18,446 nt of DNA from JAGXLC01 sp041686375 (GTDB lineage: Bacteria; Bacteroidota; Bacteroidia; Bacteroidales; UBA12077), in NCBI GenBank assembly GCA_041686375.1, contig JAWLEB010000051.1:1-18446 (forward strand), given 5' to 3'. This document shows positions 1-8,287 of the stretch, piece by piece. Each line of letters starts with the position of its first letter. The first letter of the stretch is position 1. The position numbers and the translations under genes were made by a program. The notes below the pieces were generated by a model. That model was not told where the DNA came from. It saw only the letters and a list, made by a program, of their open reading frames with translations, and ran no database searches.

Positions 1-160
1 TGGTGCATGTTAGAGAATTTGAGTGTCAGCATTAATGTAGCATTTCCGGCAAAAAAAATAATTTAGTTGGAATAGTTTACTTAAAAGTGCTACTAATTAA
101 GGGTAGCTTTCACGGGGTCATGACAACAATTTTAACAAATATGAACTTAAATTGCTGTCC

Positions 161-180
161 TAAATTTGGGGTCCACTATA
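161..180 (-). mobile_element. Possible insertion-sequence terminal end (IS3-like tip)
   Basis: Read on the minus strand, this 20-bp stretch begins TATAGTGGACCCC and continues with an AT-rich run. GTGGACCCC near a tip resembles terminal inverted repeats of some IS3-family elements, from memory. If so, the element would run leftward out of the window; only about 180 bp are visible and no transposase reading frame can be followed in them. It lies 3 bp past the stop codon of the DUF294 gene, so it may mark the boundary of the operon. The partner repeat is not visible, so this is a weak call. Confidence 0.25.
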
Positions 181-183
181 CCA

Positions 184-2694
184 TCAGACTTCCCCTTTAT
201 AATCTACATTCAGTTTTGATTGAAAGTTGGAAATTTCATTCAATACTTTCTTTAGGGTAGTAACTTCAATTGGGGCCAGGGCTCTCATACTGATTTTATT
301 GGAGGGAGCCTTGCCGGTTACTATGTTTCTCGCCTGAAACCTCAGCCTCTGATACATTAGAAAATTATAGGATTGTAACAATTCATCATACATGGACTTG
401 TTGATGATCTTTTGCTCATATAACTGCTTTAGCCTTAGCAATGAATTGGTTTCATTCAGTTTGTTTTGGAGTGCGTATATACGAATGAACCCGGTTACAG
501 GCAGCAGGATCTTCTTTATGTCAATATTTTTTTCATCTGCATGTTGGTGATTACCAAGGATGTGGCCAAAAAAGCTTAACGGCGGCTTGAACTTCATGAC
601 GGACTGTGCCAAGTGATAAAAGAAAACAGGCTTATTATCAGTATTTTTATTGATATGGTGCCGTAGCGTAGTACAGAATGCTTCATTCCCGTAAATGCAC
701 CTGAAATCAAAGAAAATGCTGGAGTCGAGTATGCTTTCCGGATCGCTGCTGTTGATCCAGGCAGTGAAATATTCTTTCCAAACCGACAACGGTTGGGCCC
801 ATTTGGGGTTTTTGGCCATAATATTTCCATTACAAAAAGCATATCCCACAGCATCCAGGTCGTTGGATATTCTGTCACCGAGCTGCTGAAAATAACGATA
901 GGCATGCTCTGAATCCCCGTATTTTTGATCCTCAAATACAATGGCATTATCCTGATCGGTTTTCAGGGTTTGTTCCATTCTCCCCTCGCTCCCCATTGCC
1001 ATAAATGCAAAATCACAGGGAGGTTGTCCCACATCCTCTAGAGCCAGTTCAATAATCCGCCGGGTTATTGCATCTGCCAGGTTCGTGATAATGCTTGTTA
1101 TATTGCGCGTTTTCGTGCTGCCCTCTATCAAGGCATTGACCAACACGGGCAATTTAGAATGAATGGTTCTCAATTCCCGTACATCTTGAGCATTTTCTGC
1201 TTCATAGATCAGATTGCTTATTGTGTTGGTTTGAATATGTAATACATCTTTCTCACTTATTTCCCCATAAATGTTCCCGTTATTATTCGTTATTGCAAGG
1301 TGTGAAACATTGTTATTCTTCATTTCCAGTACTGCCTGGTATGAAAAGGCATTTTCAGACAAAGTAACAACAGGGGAGCTCATGATTTCCAGCGCCGTTT
1401 TTTGTAAATCAAGATTTTTGGCCAGCACTCTCTTTTTCAGGTCACTTTCACTAATTACACCGATGATTACATTGTCTTTAGAAACAAAAACAATGTCTCT
1501 TTCTTTTCTTGTCATGAGTTCTATAACATGCTGAATGGAAGCATCCATAGAACATGTAATACAATCTCTCACATAGTTATAAACAGGCTGATTCATAAGT
1601 AGTAGCGCAGTTTCTAATTCCTTGGAAAGATTTTCAGTTTCCTTTTCAATTGCATGCTGAGGTGTTACTTCTTTTACAACAACAATATATCCGTCGCTGT
1701 CACCATGTTTTACTTTTGAGACGGACAATACAACCTCTTTTCCCTTATTTTTACCGCTTTTGATCCGGGATTCAAAGGAGATGGATTTTTGGGGATCATC
1801 AAATGACTGGACAATATCCTTCCAGTTAGCTTCAAACAGATCTTCAAAACTCAGGTTGGTAACCTGCAAAACATCAAAACCAATTATGTGACTGAATCTG
1901 ATATTACTGAATATGATTTCGTCATCCACTATCATTAAAGTACCTTCGGTGGAAGCTTCAACAAGCGTTTTGTATTTTTGCCTCGACAATTTAAGCTTAT
2001 CCTCTGCGTCTTTTCGTTGGTTTTCAATACGCAAGCTTTGGCGAATAATATAGAATAATATAGCTATGATAATTGCTGTAATAAGGATTGAGATATGAAT
2101 TAACCGTTTTTCCAGTTGGTTGATCTCCTCCTTTACATCTTCAATATATATACCCGTGCCTATAACCCAGTTCCATGGCTGAAAAGCTTTAACATACGAT
2201 AATTTTGGGACAATGCGGTTGGAATCGTCTTTCCATTGCCACATATAGCGGATAAAGCCGTCATCTTGTTTTTTGACCAATTCAACCGCTTCGACAAATA
2301 ATCTTTTTCCTTTGGGATCCTTATATTCCGAAAGGTCACTATTTACAAGCTCTTTCCGGTAAGGATGCATGATCATAGTAGGTTGCATATCAATGATCCA
2401 GTAGTAATCTTTGTTTTCTTTGCCATAACGCATTTGGGAAATCTGCTTGGCTGCCCTTTCCTGTGCTTCGGCTTTTGATAATGTTCCGTTGACATATTCC
2501 TGGTTGTAATCATCCACCACACTCCATGCAACATTCACAAGCTCACGAATCATTTCCTTTTTCCGATCCATCAGATTTTTCTCGAACGAGGGCAAAATAA
2601 TCCCAAAAATGGACAGGAGGAATAATCCGATTGCTAATATCGAAGGCAGCACGATACTGAAAAAGAATGCATTAATTTTTTTATTCAATACCAT
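184..2694 (-). CDS. Membrane receptor-like protein: Cache, PAS, two CBS domains and DUF294 nucleotidyltransferase
   Basis: An 836-residue protein that looks like a ligand sensor with a GlnD-like nucleotidyltransferase output. A first membrane helix (about 10-34) is followed by an extracytoplasmic Cache-type domain (about 40-190, with DYYWIIDMQPTMIMHP and a WNWVIGTGIYIEDV end). A second helix (about 198-219), a PAS domain (about 235-345), a CBS pair (about 375-490), a DUF294 nucleotidyltransferase domain (about 500-640) and a C-terminal DUF294-associated helical domain (about 680-825) follow. The nucleotidyltransferase signature GSEGR...TDQDN is intact, with candidate metal ligands D580 and D582. 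There is no kinase, GGDEF or methyl-accepting domain. Cytosolic CBS-DUF294 proteins commonly sit next to DUF4212/symporter pairs; the Cache-PAS front end here suggests direct sensing of an external ligand. The ATG lies 10 bp after the phosphoesterase stop, so it is the last gene of the operon. The substrate of the transferase is unknown. Confidence 0.88.
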   Translation of the reverse strand: MVLNKKINAFFFSIVLPSILAIGLFLLSIFGIILPSFEKNLMDRKKEMIRELVNVAWSVVDDYNQEYVNGTLSKAEAQERAAKQISQMRYGKENKDYYWIIDMQPTMIMHPYRKELVNSDLSEYKDPKGKRLFVEAVELVKKQDDGFIRYMWQWKDDSNRIVPKLSYVKAFQPWNWVIGTGIYIEDVKEEINQLEKRLIHISILITAIIIAILFYIIRQSLRIENQRKDAEDKLKLSRQKYKTLVEASTEGTLMIVDDEIIFSNIRFSHIIGFDVLQVTNLSFEDLFEANWKDIVQSFDDPQKSISFESRIKSGKNKGKEVVLSVSKVKHGDSDGYIVVVKEVTPQHAIEKETENLSKELETALLLMNQPVYNYVRDCITCSMDASIQHVIELMTRKERDIVFVSKDNVIIGVISESDLKKRVLAKNLDLQKTALEIMSSPVVTLSENAFSYQAVLEMKNNNVSHLAITNNNGNIYGEISEKDVLHIQTNTISNLIYEAENAQDVRELRTIHSKLPVLVNALIEGSTKTRNITSIITNLADAITRRIIELALEDVGQPPCDFAFMAMGSEGRMEQTLKTDQDNAIVFEDQKYGDSEHAYRYFQQLGDRISNDLDAVGYAFCNGNIMAKNPKWAQPLSVWKEYFTAWINSSDPESILDSSIFFDFRCIYGNEAFCTTLRHHINKNTDNKPVFFYHLAQSVMKFKPPLSFFGHILGNHQHADEKNIDIKKILLPVTGFIRIYALQNKLNETNSLLRLKQLYEQKIINKSMYDELLQSYNFLMYQRLRFQARNIVTGKAPSNKISMRALAPIEVTTLKKVLNEISNFQSKLNVDYKGEV

Positions 2695-2704
2695 GATCCT
2701 GATT

Positions 2705-3454
2705 TTAATATATTCTGAATGACTGGAGTGTCCATTCTTTTACATCAAAAATACAAAAACCGTTTCGTTTGCCGTTTAAAGCTATTGATGGCACGCTAAT
2801 CGCATTATCTCTGGATATTGCAGCAACTTTCCTAAAACCATATTTTTTTATCCTTTTTTGCATAACTTTCAAAAATCCAGTGGTATGGGTGTGTCCAAAA
2901 AAACTTAACCGGCAATTCTTTTGCCGGGTGAAATCAAAATGCTTTCTGAATTCATCAGGATAAGTAAAAAATGTTTTCCCAACACCTGACAAATTGGGGT
3001 AAACATAATGTGAAAACAGGATATTTCCCATAGAAGTAGATAGCACAACATACTCAGGCAACGATCTTATATATTCAATATCTTCCCGGGTGTAAAGGGG
3101 ATCTATATCATTTTCTTCATGTAACCATATTCTACCGGATGCAATTTTTTTCCGTTCCTGATAAATCAGCTGATACCAGTTGTCCGGATATTCAAAAGAA
3201 GGGCTAATCTCAGGAATGATTTCTGCCGCGTGTATATCATGATTCCCCAGCACAACATGAGCACAGTTAGACCTGATTAATTGTAAACATTCATGGGCAT
3301 TTCGTGTATCCAGGTGATTGTAATAAGGAACACTGTAACCTGAAATATCACCCAGACATACAATCTCATCCACACGATGCCTTTCAATATTCTTTAACGC
3401 CGCTTTTAAATTAGCTATGTCCTCATGTATGTCTGATATAATGGCAATTTTCAT
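2705..3454 (-). CDS. Calcineurin-like metallophosphoesterase
   Basis: A 249-residue cytoplasmic phosphoesterase with no signal peptide. All the metal-binding blocks of the calcineurin-like fold are visible: D8-x-H10, G35-D36, G70-N-H-D73, a histidine in SHY (H149) and G187-H-T-H190. The family includes phosphodiesterases and phosphatases acting on nucleotides, phosphoproteins or small molecules; length and motif order fit a YfcE/DevT-like single-domain enzyme, but the substrate cannot be read from sequence. The gene lies 5 bp after the porin stop and 10 bp before the DUF294 nucleotidyltransferase, so it is almost certainly co-transcribed with both. A guess from position is that it reverses or tunes the nucleotidyltransferase reaction. 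The fold assignment is strong, the role is open. Confidence 0.9.
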   Translation of the reverse strand: MKIAIISDIHEDIANLKAALKNIERHRVDEIVCLGDISGYSVPYYNHLDTRNAHECLQLIRSNCAHVVLGNHDIHAAEIIPEISPSFEYPDNWYQLIYQERKKIASGRIWLHEENDIDPLYTREDIEYIRSLPEYVVLSTSMGNILFSHYVYPNLSGVGKTFFTYPDEFRKHFDFTRQKNCRLSFFGHTHTTGFLKVMQKRIKKYGFRKVAAISRDNAISVPSIALNGKRNGFCIFDVKEWTLQSFRIY

Positions 3455-3459
3455 ATTTT

Positions 3460-4746
3460 TCAGAATGAATATATGGTACTCAGCAATATTCTTGTATTCG
3501 ACACGGTATTCGTACTTGCAGGTTCATAGTTTACATCGTAATCACTACCGTATGCAGCAGAAGTGTATTCGATCTCTGCAGCAAGTTTAAATTTATTTGA
3601 TACAAATGACACCCTGGGAGAAACCCTTATTAATGATTCAATATTTGTCCCTAAGCCATAAACCATATTATCAGGATCTGACATGGCTTCTTTCGTGCCA
3701 TTGTTTTTCAGGAACCCTCCAAAAACACCTGCTTGCCATTTTTTACCATTGGTATGTAGCTCGCCCCAGAGTGTAGTATTGGTTAAAGGAGTATAGGATA
3801 ATTCGCCCGTGGTGGAGTTTACCATATCCTTAACCGCGAAACCACTAATTGAAAGCACATCTGCAATATTTTCCCCATAGCGTGCCTGAATTTTAAAGGT
3901 GACAGGTTCGAGTGAGATCTTTGAAAACGCAATGGCTGTCAGTCCCTTTACCTGTTCATCCACTTTGTACGTATTTGTCTGCGCAGGAGAACCTACTATT
4001 ACCTCATTGTATAACCTGGGAACAATGGTTTTGTATGCTATTCCGGCACCAATTAACGCTCCTGTTTTCGAATCCGGGTTTGTCCCGTTGTAATGCATCT
4101 GGAAATGGGCATCCGGCGTTCCCGAATTTCTAAGATACTCAGCGCTTGGTCCGTTCACTCCCCTTGTAGCAAAATCGCGCTGTGATAGTGCAGCCGCGAT
4201 TATCTGAAAATCGCCGAGGTTTTGGGTCAACCTGATTTGAGGATTTCTCGCAAACGACTGCAAAGGGGTTCCGGTATTAAATGACACGGTACCCGGAAAG
4301 CAGCCTGTTACAAAGAACGGATTCCAGTATTGACCGGTTATCAGTTCTGTATTGGGCCATTTAAGTTTGATCATTGCATGCCGCAACCGGAACAAATTGA
4401 TGTTGTCGTTCTGCTGACCAAAAAAATCACCTTCAATCACTCCCGATGTTTTGGCACCCAAGGCATCAGGACCGGTAATCGTGCCCCTTAGTCTCGATTG
4501 TACAGCCAGAAAATTAAAATTAGAATTTGCATTGATATCATTATTATTTTGATCGAATGATTCGGCTGCCGGCCACAACAAAAAATGCCCTTCCCTTGCG
4601 CTTAAAGTTTGCCTCGAATCATAAAAAAAATCATTCTTAACATAACCTGAAAATTGAATGCCAAATTTCTTTTCATCGTCCTGGGCATTACTGTTTAAAG
4701 TTATTAATATACCCAGAGGAATAAGTAACAAAATATTTATTTTCAT
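3460..4746 (-). CDS. Outer-membrane beta-barrel porin (DcaP-like, Bacteroidota type)
   Basis: A 428-residue outer-membrane protein. Residues 1-21 form a signal peptide with likely cleavage at NSNA|QDD. The mature part opens with FSGYVKNDFFYDSRQT and AREGHFLLWP, a pattern I associate with Bacteroidota porins annotated as DcaP-like or simply porin. The body alternates polar and hydrophobic residues as amphipathic beta strands do, and the chain ends in a phenylalanine (...LLSTIYSF), the usual mark for barrel insertion. It probably lets the substrate of the neighbouring symporter cross the outer membrane, judging only from its place in the operon. It starts 20 bp after the TPR gene stop. Barrel class is well supported, substrate is not. 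Confidence 0.82.
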   Translation of the reverse strand: MKINILLLIPLGILITLNSNAQDDEKKFGIQFSGYVKNDFFYDSRQTLSAREGHFLLWPAAESFDQNNNDINANSNFNFLAVQSRLRGTITGPDALGAKTSGVIEGDFFGQQNDNINLFRLRHAMIKLKWPNTELITGQYWNPFFVTGCFPGTVSFNTGTPLQSFARNPQIRLTQNLGDFQIIAAALSQRDFATRGVNGPSAEYLRNSGTPDAHFQMHYNGTNPDSKTGALIGAGIAYKTIVPRLYNEVIVGSPAQTNTYKVDEQVKGLTAIAFSKISLEPVTFKIQARYGENIADVLSISGFAVKDMVNSTTGELSYTPLTNTTLWGELHTNGKKWQAGVFGGFLKNNGTKEAMSDPDNMVYGLGTNIESLIRVSPRVSFVSNKFKLAAEIEYTSAAYGSDYDVNYEPASTNTVSNTRILLSTIYSF

Positions 4747-4766
4747 ATATTTTTTATCTTTTTAAT

Positions 4767-5537
4767 TTACTTTTTATTTCGTTCAGGAGGAAACAGTTTC
4801 CGGAGAAAGCTACGCTCTTTTAAGGGGTTGCCTAACAACAGATTTAAATTGTTCTCAGCGGTCAAATTTTGTTCCCACAAATCCAGGGCAGTCTTATAAT
4901 GTTTTGCCGCCTCTTCATATTGCATCCTTTGCCTTTTTATGATTCCCAAATTCGTGTAGCTCACCGAGAGTCTGCGCTTTGTTTCTAACTGCGCTTCCTG
5001 AATTTCTTCTATTCTGTTGTCAATAAACGCTTCCTGTAATTCACGGGAATATTGTTCAAGCCCTTTATAAAATTCCGGTTCAATTTGATTCTTAATATCT
5101 TCCCGGCTTTTGTTCTCAAACTGCTCCAACCATTCCGTATAAATAGCTATGCTCTTAGTTACCATTGTTTCAGCCATAGAAAATATTGAATCCTGCATTT
5201 CAGGTTGCTTGCTTGTAGAATCCAAATACAGCGCCATGGTTATGTATGAAGCAGCTTTGTTATTGTATAGCACACCGGTTTCAAATGAATTCTTGTAATG
5301 CGGATATTTGGAATAAACCGCTTCAATGGAATCCATCAGATGAAAGATGGAATCAAAGCTGTTGGTTTTTGCATAATCGTTGTACTTTTCATACAACAAT
5401 CTTGCTTCTTTAACGCGTGGATCGACAGCCTCATTGATCCCTTTGTAGTAATGACGCGATATCAAAACACCTATAAAGACAAGAGCACTCAGGATGAGCA
5501 TAAGTGCTCTTGTTGGTTTGTTATTAAATATACCCAT
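4767..5537 (-). CDS. Membrane-anchored TPR-containing protein of unknown function
   Basis: A 256-residue protein with one N-terminal membrane helix (about 10-28) and no cleavage site, followed by a helical, charged domain. Residues about 190-224 form a clear TPR-like unit (SYTNLGIIKRQ...YEEAAKHYKTALDLWEQN), and the segment 45-140 contains further helix pairs that could be degenerate repeats. The positively charged N-terminus and single helix suggest an inner-membrane anchor with the helical domain outside the cytoplasm. Its ATG overlaps the TAA of the symporter gene by one base (TAATG), which suggests translational coupling and a role beside the transporter, for example as an assembly or interaction factor. 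I do not recognise the family. Confidence 0.75.
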   Translation of the reverse strand: MGIFNNKPTRALMLILSALVFIGVLISRHYYKGINEAVDPRVKEARLLYEKYNDYAKTNSFDSIFHLMDSIEAVYSKYPHYKNSFETGVLYNNKAASYITMALYLDSTSKQPEMQDSIFSMAETMVTKSIAIYTEWLEQFENKSREDIKNQIEPEFYKGLEQYSRELQEAFIDNRIEEIQEAQLETKRRLSVSYTNLGIIKRQRMQYEEAAKHYKTALDLWEQNLTAENNLNLLLGNPLKERSFLRKLFPPERNKK

Positions 5538-7210
5538 TATGAATGAACATTTTCCACCAGGAATTTACGTATTTCAAGTGGGGTTTCTTTTGTAAGTTTG
5601 GAAACAACAATGTTTACAACAATTGCCAGAGGAGCTCCGATCCAAGCGAAATACCAGGCTCCCAGCCAATAATCAATAAAGTCGTGGAATGGCCATACAG
5701 TCCCCATCTTACCAGCAATAAAATAAGATAAAGATACGAGTGAAACAATTCCGCCCGCGATAAGTCCGGCAATTGCTCCTTGTTTGTTCGAATCGCTCCA
5801 CCAGATACCCAGCAGGAACAATGGGAATATCGTACAACCTGCCAGTGAGAAGGCAACAGCTACTAACTGACCAATAAGAGCAAGTTCTGCCAGGGCTATT
5901 GCCGACACAATGATTGCCATTAACACAGTTGCAAGTCGTGCATATAGTAATTGCTTTTTGAGTGAGGCATCGGGATTGATGACTTTAACGTATAAATCAT
6001 GTGCAAAAGCCGATGAACCCGCTACCAGTAAGCCGGAAACCGTTGAGAATGCTGCTGATACACCCCCGGCAGCCAGAAATCCAACAATTAACGGATTTAC
6101 ATTACCAAGCTGGGCAGTATAGACAACAATGGCGTCTTTAGCCAGTTTCCCTACCTCGGGATTTGCTGACAGTGGTGTTCCCAAGGCTGCATAAGGAGGT
6201 GCACTCCAGTAAAGAATGCAAATAAAAAACAGACCCCATACTACCGACCAGCGAGCATCTCTCGCTTTGGGAACAACATAAAAGCGCTGAATAACATGGG
6301 GAAGACCTGCTGTTCCAATCATTAAAGAAAAAGCAATGGCAATAAACTGGAAAAAGGTTTTCCCGGTAGCCGGATCCCAGGGCATAGCGTACTCCGGTGA
6401 CGGCACCATAGCAAACGAGTGCCCCAGGGAATTGACCAATTCCTTGGTCTCGTTTAAAGGAATCCCGGTAATGACATCAGATACTACCGAACCATAACCA
6501 ATTTGCGGCAGGAGCCAGAAATAATCAAATTTAAAGGTTAAAATAAATAAGGGAATTAAAAAGGAAATGATGATAATGACATATTGAATTTGCATGTTTT
6601 TAGTTACCCCCAGCATACCTGAGATCAGTGTATAGGCTAAAACTACTGAGCCACCGATTATTACTGCCCAGGAATAATTGATCCCTAATATCCATTTAAA
6701 CATTAGACCAATTCCGCCAAACTGCCCAACACAATATGAAATGGAGATTAAAATGGCTATAATAGCGCCAACAGCTCTTAACCCCTGCGAATAAAAACGG
6801 TCTCCAATAAAATCAGCGGCTGTATATTTGCCATATCTTCTTATTTGACCTGCCATCAGGATCAGTAACAATACATATCCGCCGGTCCAACCAATAACAT
6901 AGGCCAGTCCATGATAACCGGAGCCATACATAAGGGCTGCCATACCCAGAAAAGATGCGGCGCTCATCCAATTTGAGGCAATTGCCATACCCGAGCCCAC
7001 TTTTGTTATTCCTCTGCCGGCTGCATAAAAATCGGTTGTATCCTTTGCTCTGAAAAATATACCCACCAAAACAAAAAGAATAAGTATGGTAATCAGGATG
7101 ATCGCAGGACCTACTTTAAAGCTGCCCTCTAATTGCGTAGCTGCAGTGGCAGCCTGAGTAACAAAGGGAAAAGATAATAAAGACAAGAGTAGTATATATG
7201 CTTTTTTCAT
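5537..7210 (-). CDS. Sodium:solute symporter, ActP-like (monocarboxylate/acetate type)
   Basis: A 557-residue multi-pass inner-membrane transporter of the sodium:solute symporter (SSS) family. An N-terminal signal-like segment ends near residue 20 (VTQA), as in E. coli ActP. It then shows family marks: DFYAAGRGIT with MSAASFLGMAALMYGSGY in the first helices, GRYT-like GKYTAADFIGDR, and SAAFSTVSGLLVAGSSAFAHDLY in the middle. About 13 hydrophobic segments are visible. ActP relatives move acetate and other short monocarboxylates with sodium, but the exact substrate here is inferred from similarity and not shown. The preceding gene is a DUF4212-like partner, as in the symporter/small-subunit pairs called the VC_2705 subfamily. 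The gene starts 31 bp after that gene's stop and its own stop overlaps the TPR gene start. Confidence 0.9.
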   Translation of the reverse strand: MKKAYILLLSLLSFPFVTQAATAATQLEGSFKVGPAIILITILILFVLVGIFFRAKDTTDFYAAGRGITKVGSGMAIASNWMSAASFLGMAALMYGSGYHGLAYVIGWTGGYVLLLILMAGQIRRYGKYTAADFIGDRFYSQGLRAVGAIIAILISISYCVGQFGGIGLMFKWILGINYSWAVIIGGSVVLAYTLISGMLGVTKNMQIQYVIIIISFLIPLFILTFKFDYFWLLPQIGYGSVVSDVITGIPLNETKELVNSLGHSFAMVPSPEYAMPWDPATGKTFFQFIAIAFSLMIGTAGLPHVIQRFYVVPKARDARWSVVWGLFFICILYWSAPPYAALGTPLSANPEVGKLAKDAIVVYTAQLGNVNPLIVGFLAAGGVSAAFSTVSGLLVAGSSAFAHDLYVKVINPDASLKKQLLYARLATVLMAIIVSAIALAELALIGQLVAVAFSLAGCTIFPLFLLGIWWSDSNKQGAIAGLIAGGIVSLVSLSYFIAGKMGTVWPFHDFIDYWLGAWYFAWIGAPLAIVVNIVVSKLTKETPLEIRKFLVENVHS

Positions 7211-7241
7211 AATTTTTGGATTTAGAATGAAAGAATTGAAT

Positions 7242-7994
7242 TTAATCTGTGATATCTAATTTTGCATTTACCCGGTCTGTTAAAACACAATATAACCAAC
7301 AGAGCCCTACGAATAATATAAGCAGGAAAACAGCGGTATAAAAATAATGGAAAGGAAATCCCAGAAATTTAAAATCCGTTAAAAACGATTGATTGTGAAC
7401 CAGATACTTTTTCATTACTTTAGGCAAATTTGTCCTTGATTCCTCTGTTAAGTTATCTATGCCTTCCGACTGAAGTTCCAAAGGCAAAATCTTTGAGCGG
7501 ATATCGGAGGAGGAAAGATGTAAAACAGAACTTAGTTCGTTCGATAAATTCTTTTTAGCAGCTACATAGTCCGGATTCGATATATTTTCAATGCTATTTC
7601 TTTTTTTCTCAAATTCCCGGATCATTGCTACAACTTTCTCTTTCAATGAATCCGGAGTAAGCTGATAGACGGAATAGCTTAACGCATTGTTTAATACAGG
7701 CTTATCCTCATTGGAAAGCATGATTTTTCCGAGAACTGAAAGGGTTGACTGCCCGAATGCAATCAATTCTTTGTCGGTTGCATCGCCCTGCTCTACCTGG
7801 GGCCACACATTTTGAAATGCAATGTAATCTGCTTCTGGTGTTGGTTTCTCTATAATCTTTAAAAGAAAATGAAAACCAAAAATTGCAACTACCCAAATTA
7901 GCACCAACCAAATGACCATATTCCTGTTATATTTAGCCTGGGGAGTGGTAGGTTTAAAAAAGCTAATGTGATAATCGTTAGTTGTTTTATCCAT
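7242..7994 (-). CDS. Enlarged DUF4212-type small subunit of the sodium:solute symporter
   Basis: A 250-residue protein with two membrane helices. The first (about 24-47, starting YNRNMVIWLVLIWVVAIFGF) and the second (about 214-238, after FLGFPFHYFYTAVF) match the two halves of DUF4212, the roughly 90-residue partner of ActP-like symporters. Between them sits an extra segment of about 150 residues, largely helical and charged. The basic N- and C-termini place this insert on the periplasmic side. I chose the ATG at 7992-7994; a TTG 39 bp upstream would add 13 residues but lies outside the DUF4212 core and is an unlikely start. First gene of the six-gene operon, 31 bp before the symporter. The DUF4212 call rests on recalled motif similarity and on the neighbour. 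Confidence 0.72.
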   Translation of the reverse strand: MDKTTNDYHISFFKPTTPQAKYNRNMVIWLVLIWVVAIFGFHFLLKIIEKPTPEADYIAFQNVWPQVEQGDATDKELIAFGQSTLSVLGKIMLSNEDKPVLNNALSYSVYQLTPDSLKEKVVAMIREFEKKRNSIENISNPDYVAAKKNLSNELSSVLHLSSSDIRSKILPLELQSEGIDNLTEESRTNLPKVMKKYLVHNQSFLTDFKFLGFPFHYFYTAVFLLILFVGLCWLYCVLTDRVNAKLDITD

Positions 7995-8040
7995 AGTTTT
8001 AGGGTTGAAGGTGAATAATTTTTTGGTTTCCAAAATAGTA

Positions 8041-8079
8041 AAAAAAGTGAAAGCTACACATATTTACTTTCACTTTTTT
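8041..8079 (-). promoter_or_regulatory. Perfect 13-bp hairpin upstream of the symporter operon (attenuator- or terminator-like)
   Basis: The arms AAAAAAGTGAAAG (8041-8053) and CTTTCACTTTTTT (8067-8079) are exact reverse complements around a 13-nt loop. Because both flanks are A/T tracts, the element looks like an intrinsic terminator in either direction. It lies 46 bp before the start of the first operon gene. It could be an attenuator in the leader, or a plain terminator that shields the operon from transcripts entering from the decayed region to the right. Confidence 0.6.
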
Positions 8080-8287
8080 ATTGCGGTGATATTAAAAACC
8101 TTATAACTGAAATGGATGGTTGCCACAGCAGATAAATAATACCGGAGTTTGTATCGAAGTATTTTTTCGCAGTCCTGCTTATTTAAAACACCAAATTCTA
8201 TAAACTAATAATAATGTTCTACAGTTTCGCACTTGATTAATATGTTGAAAAATAGTGAAATAATATAAAAAACAGCATGATTATCAG

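Noticed and set aside
3899..4133. Plus-strand open frames inside the porin gene
   Set aside because: They are antisense to an intact porin with signal peptide and C-terminal Phe, and look like shadows.
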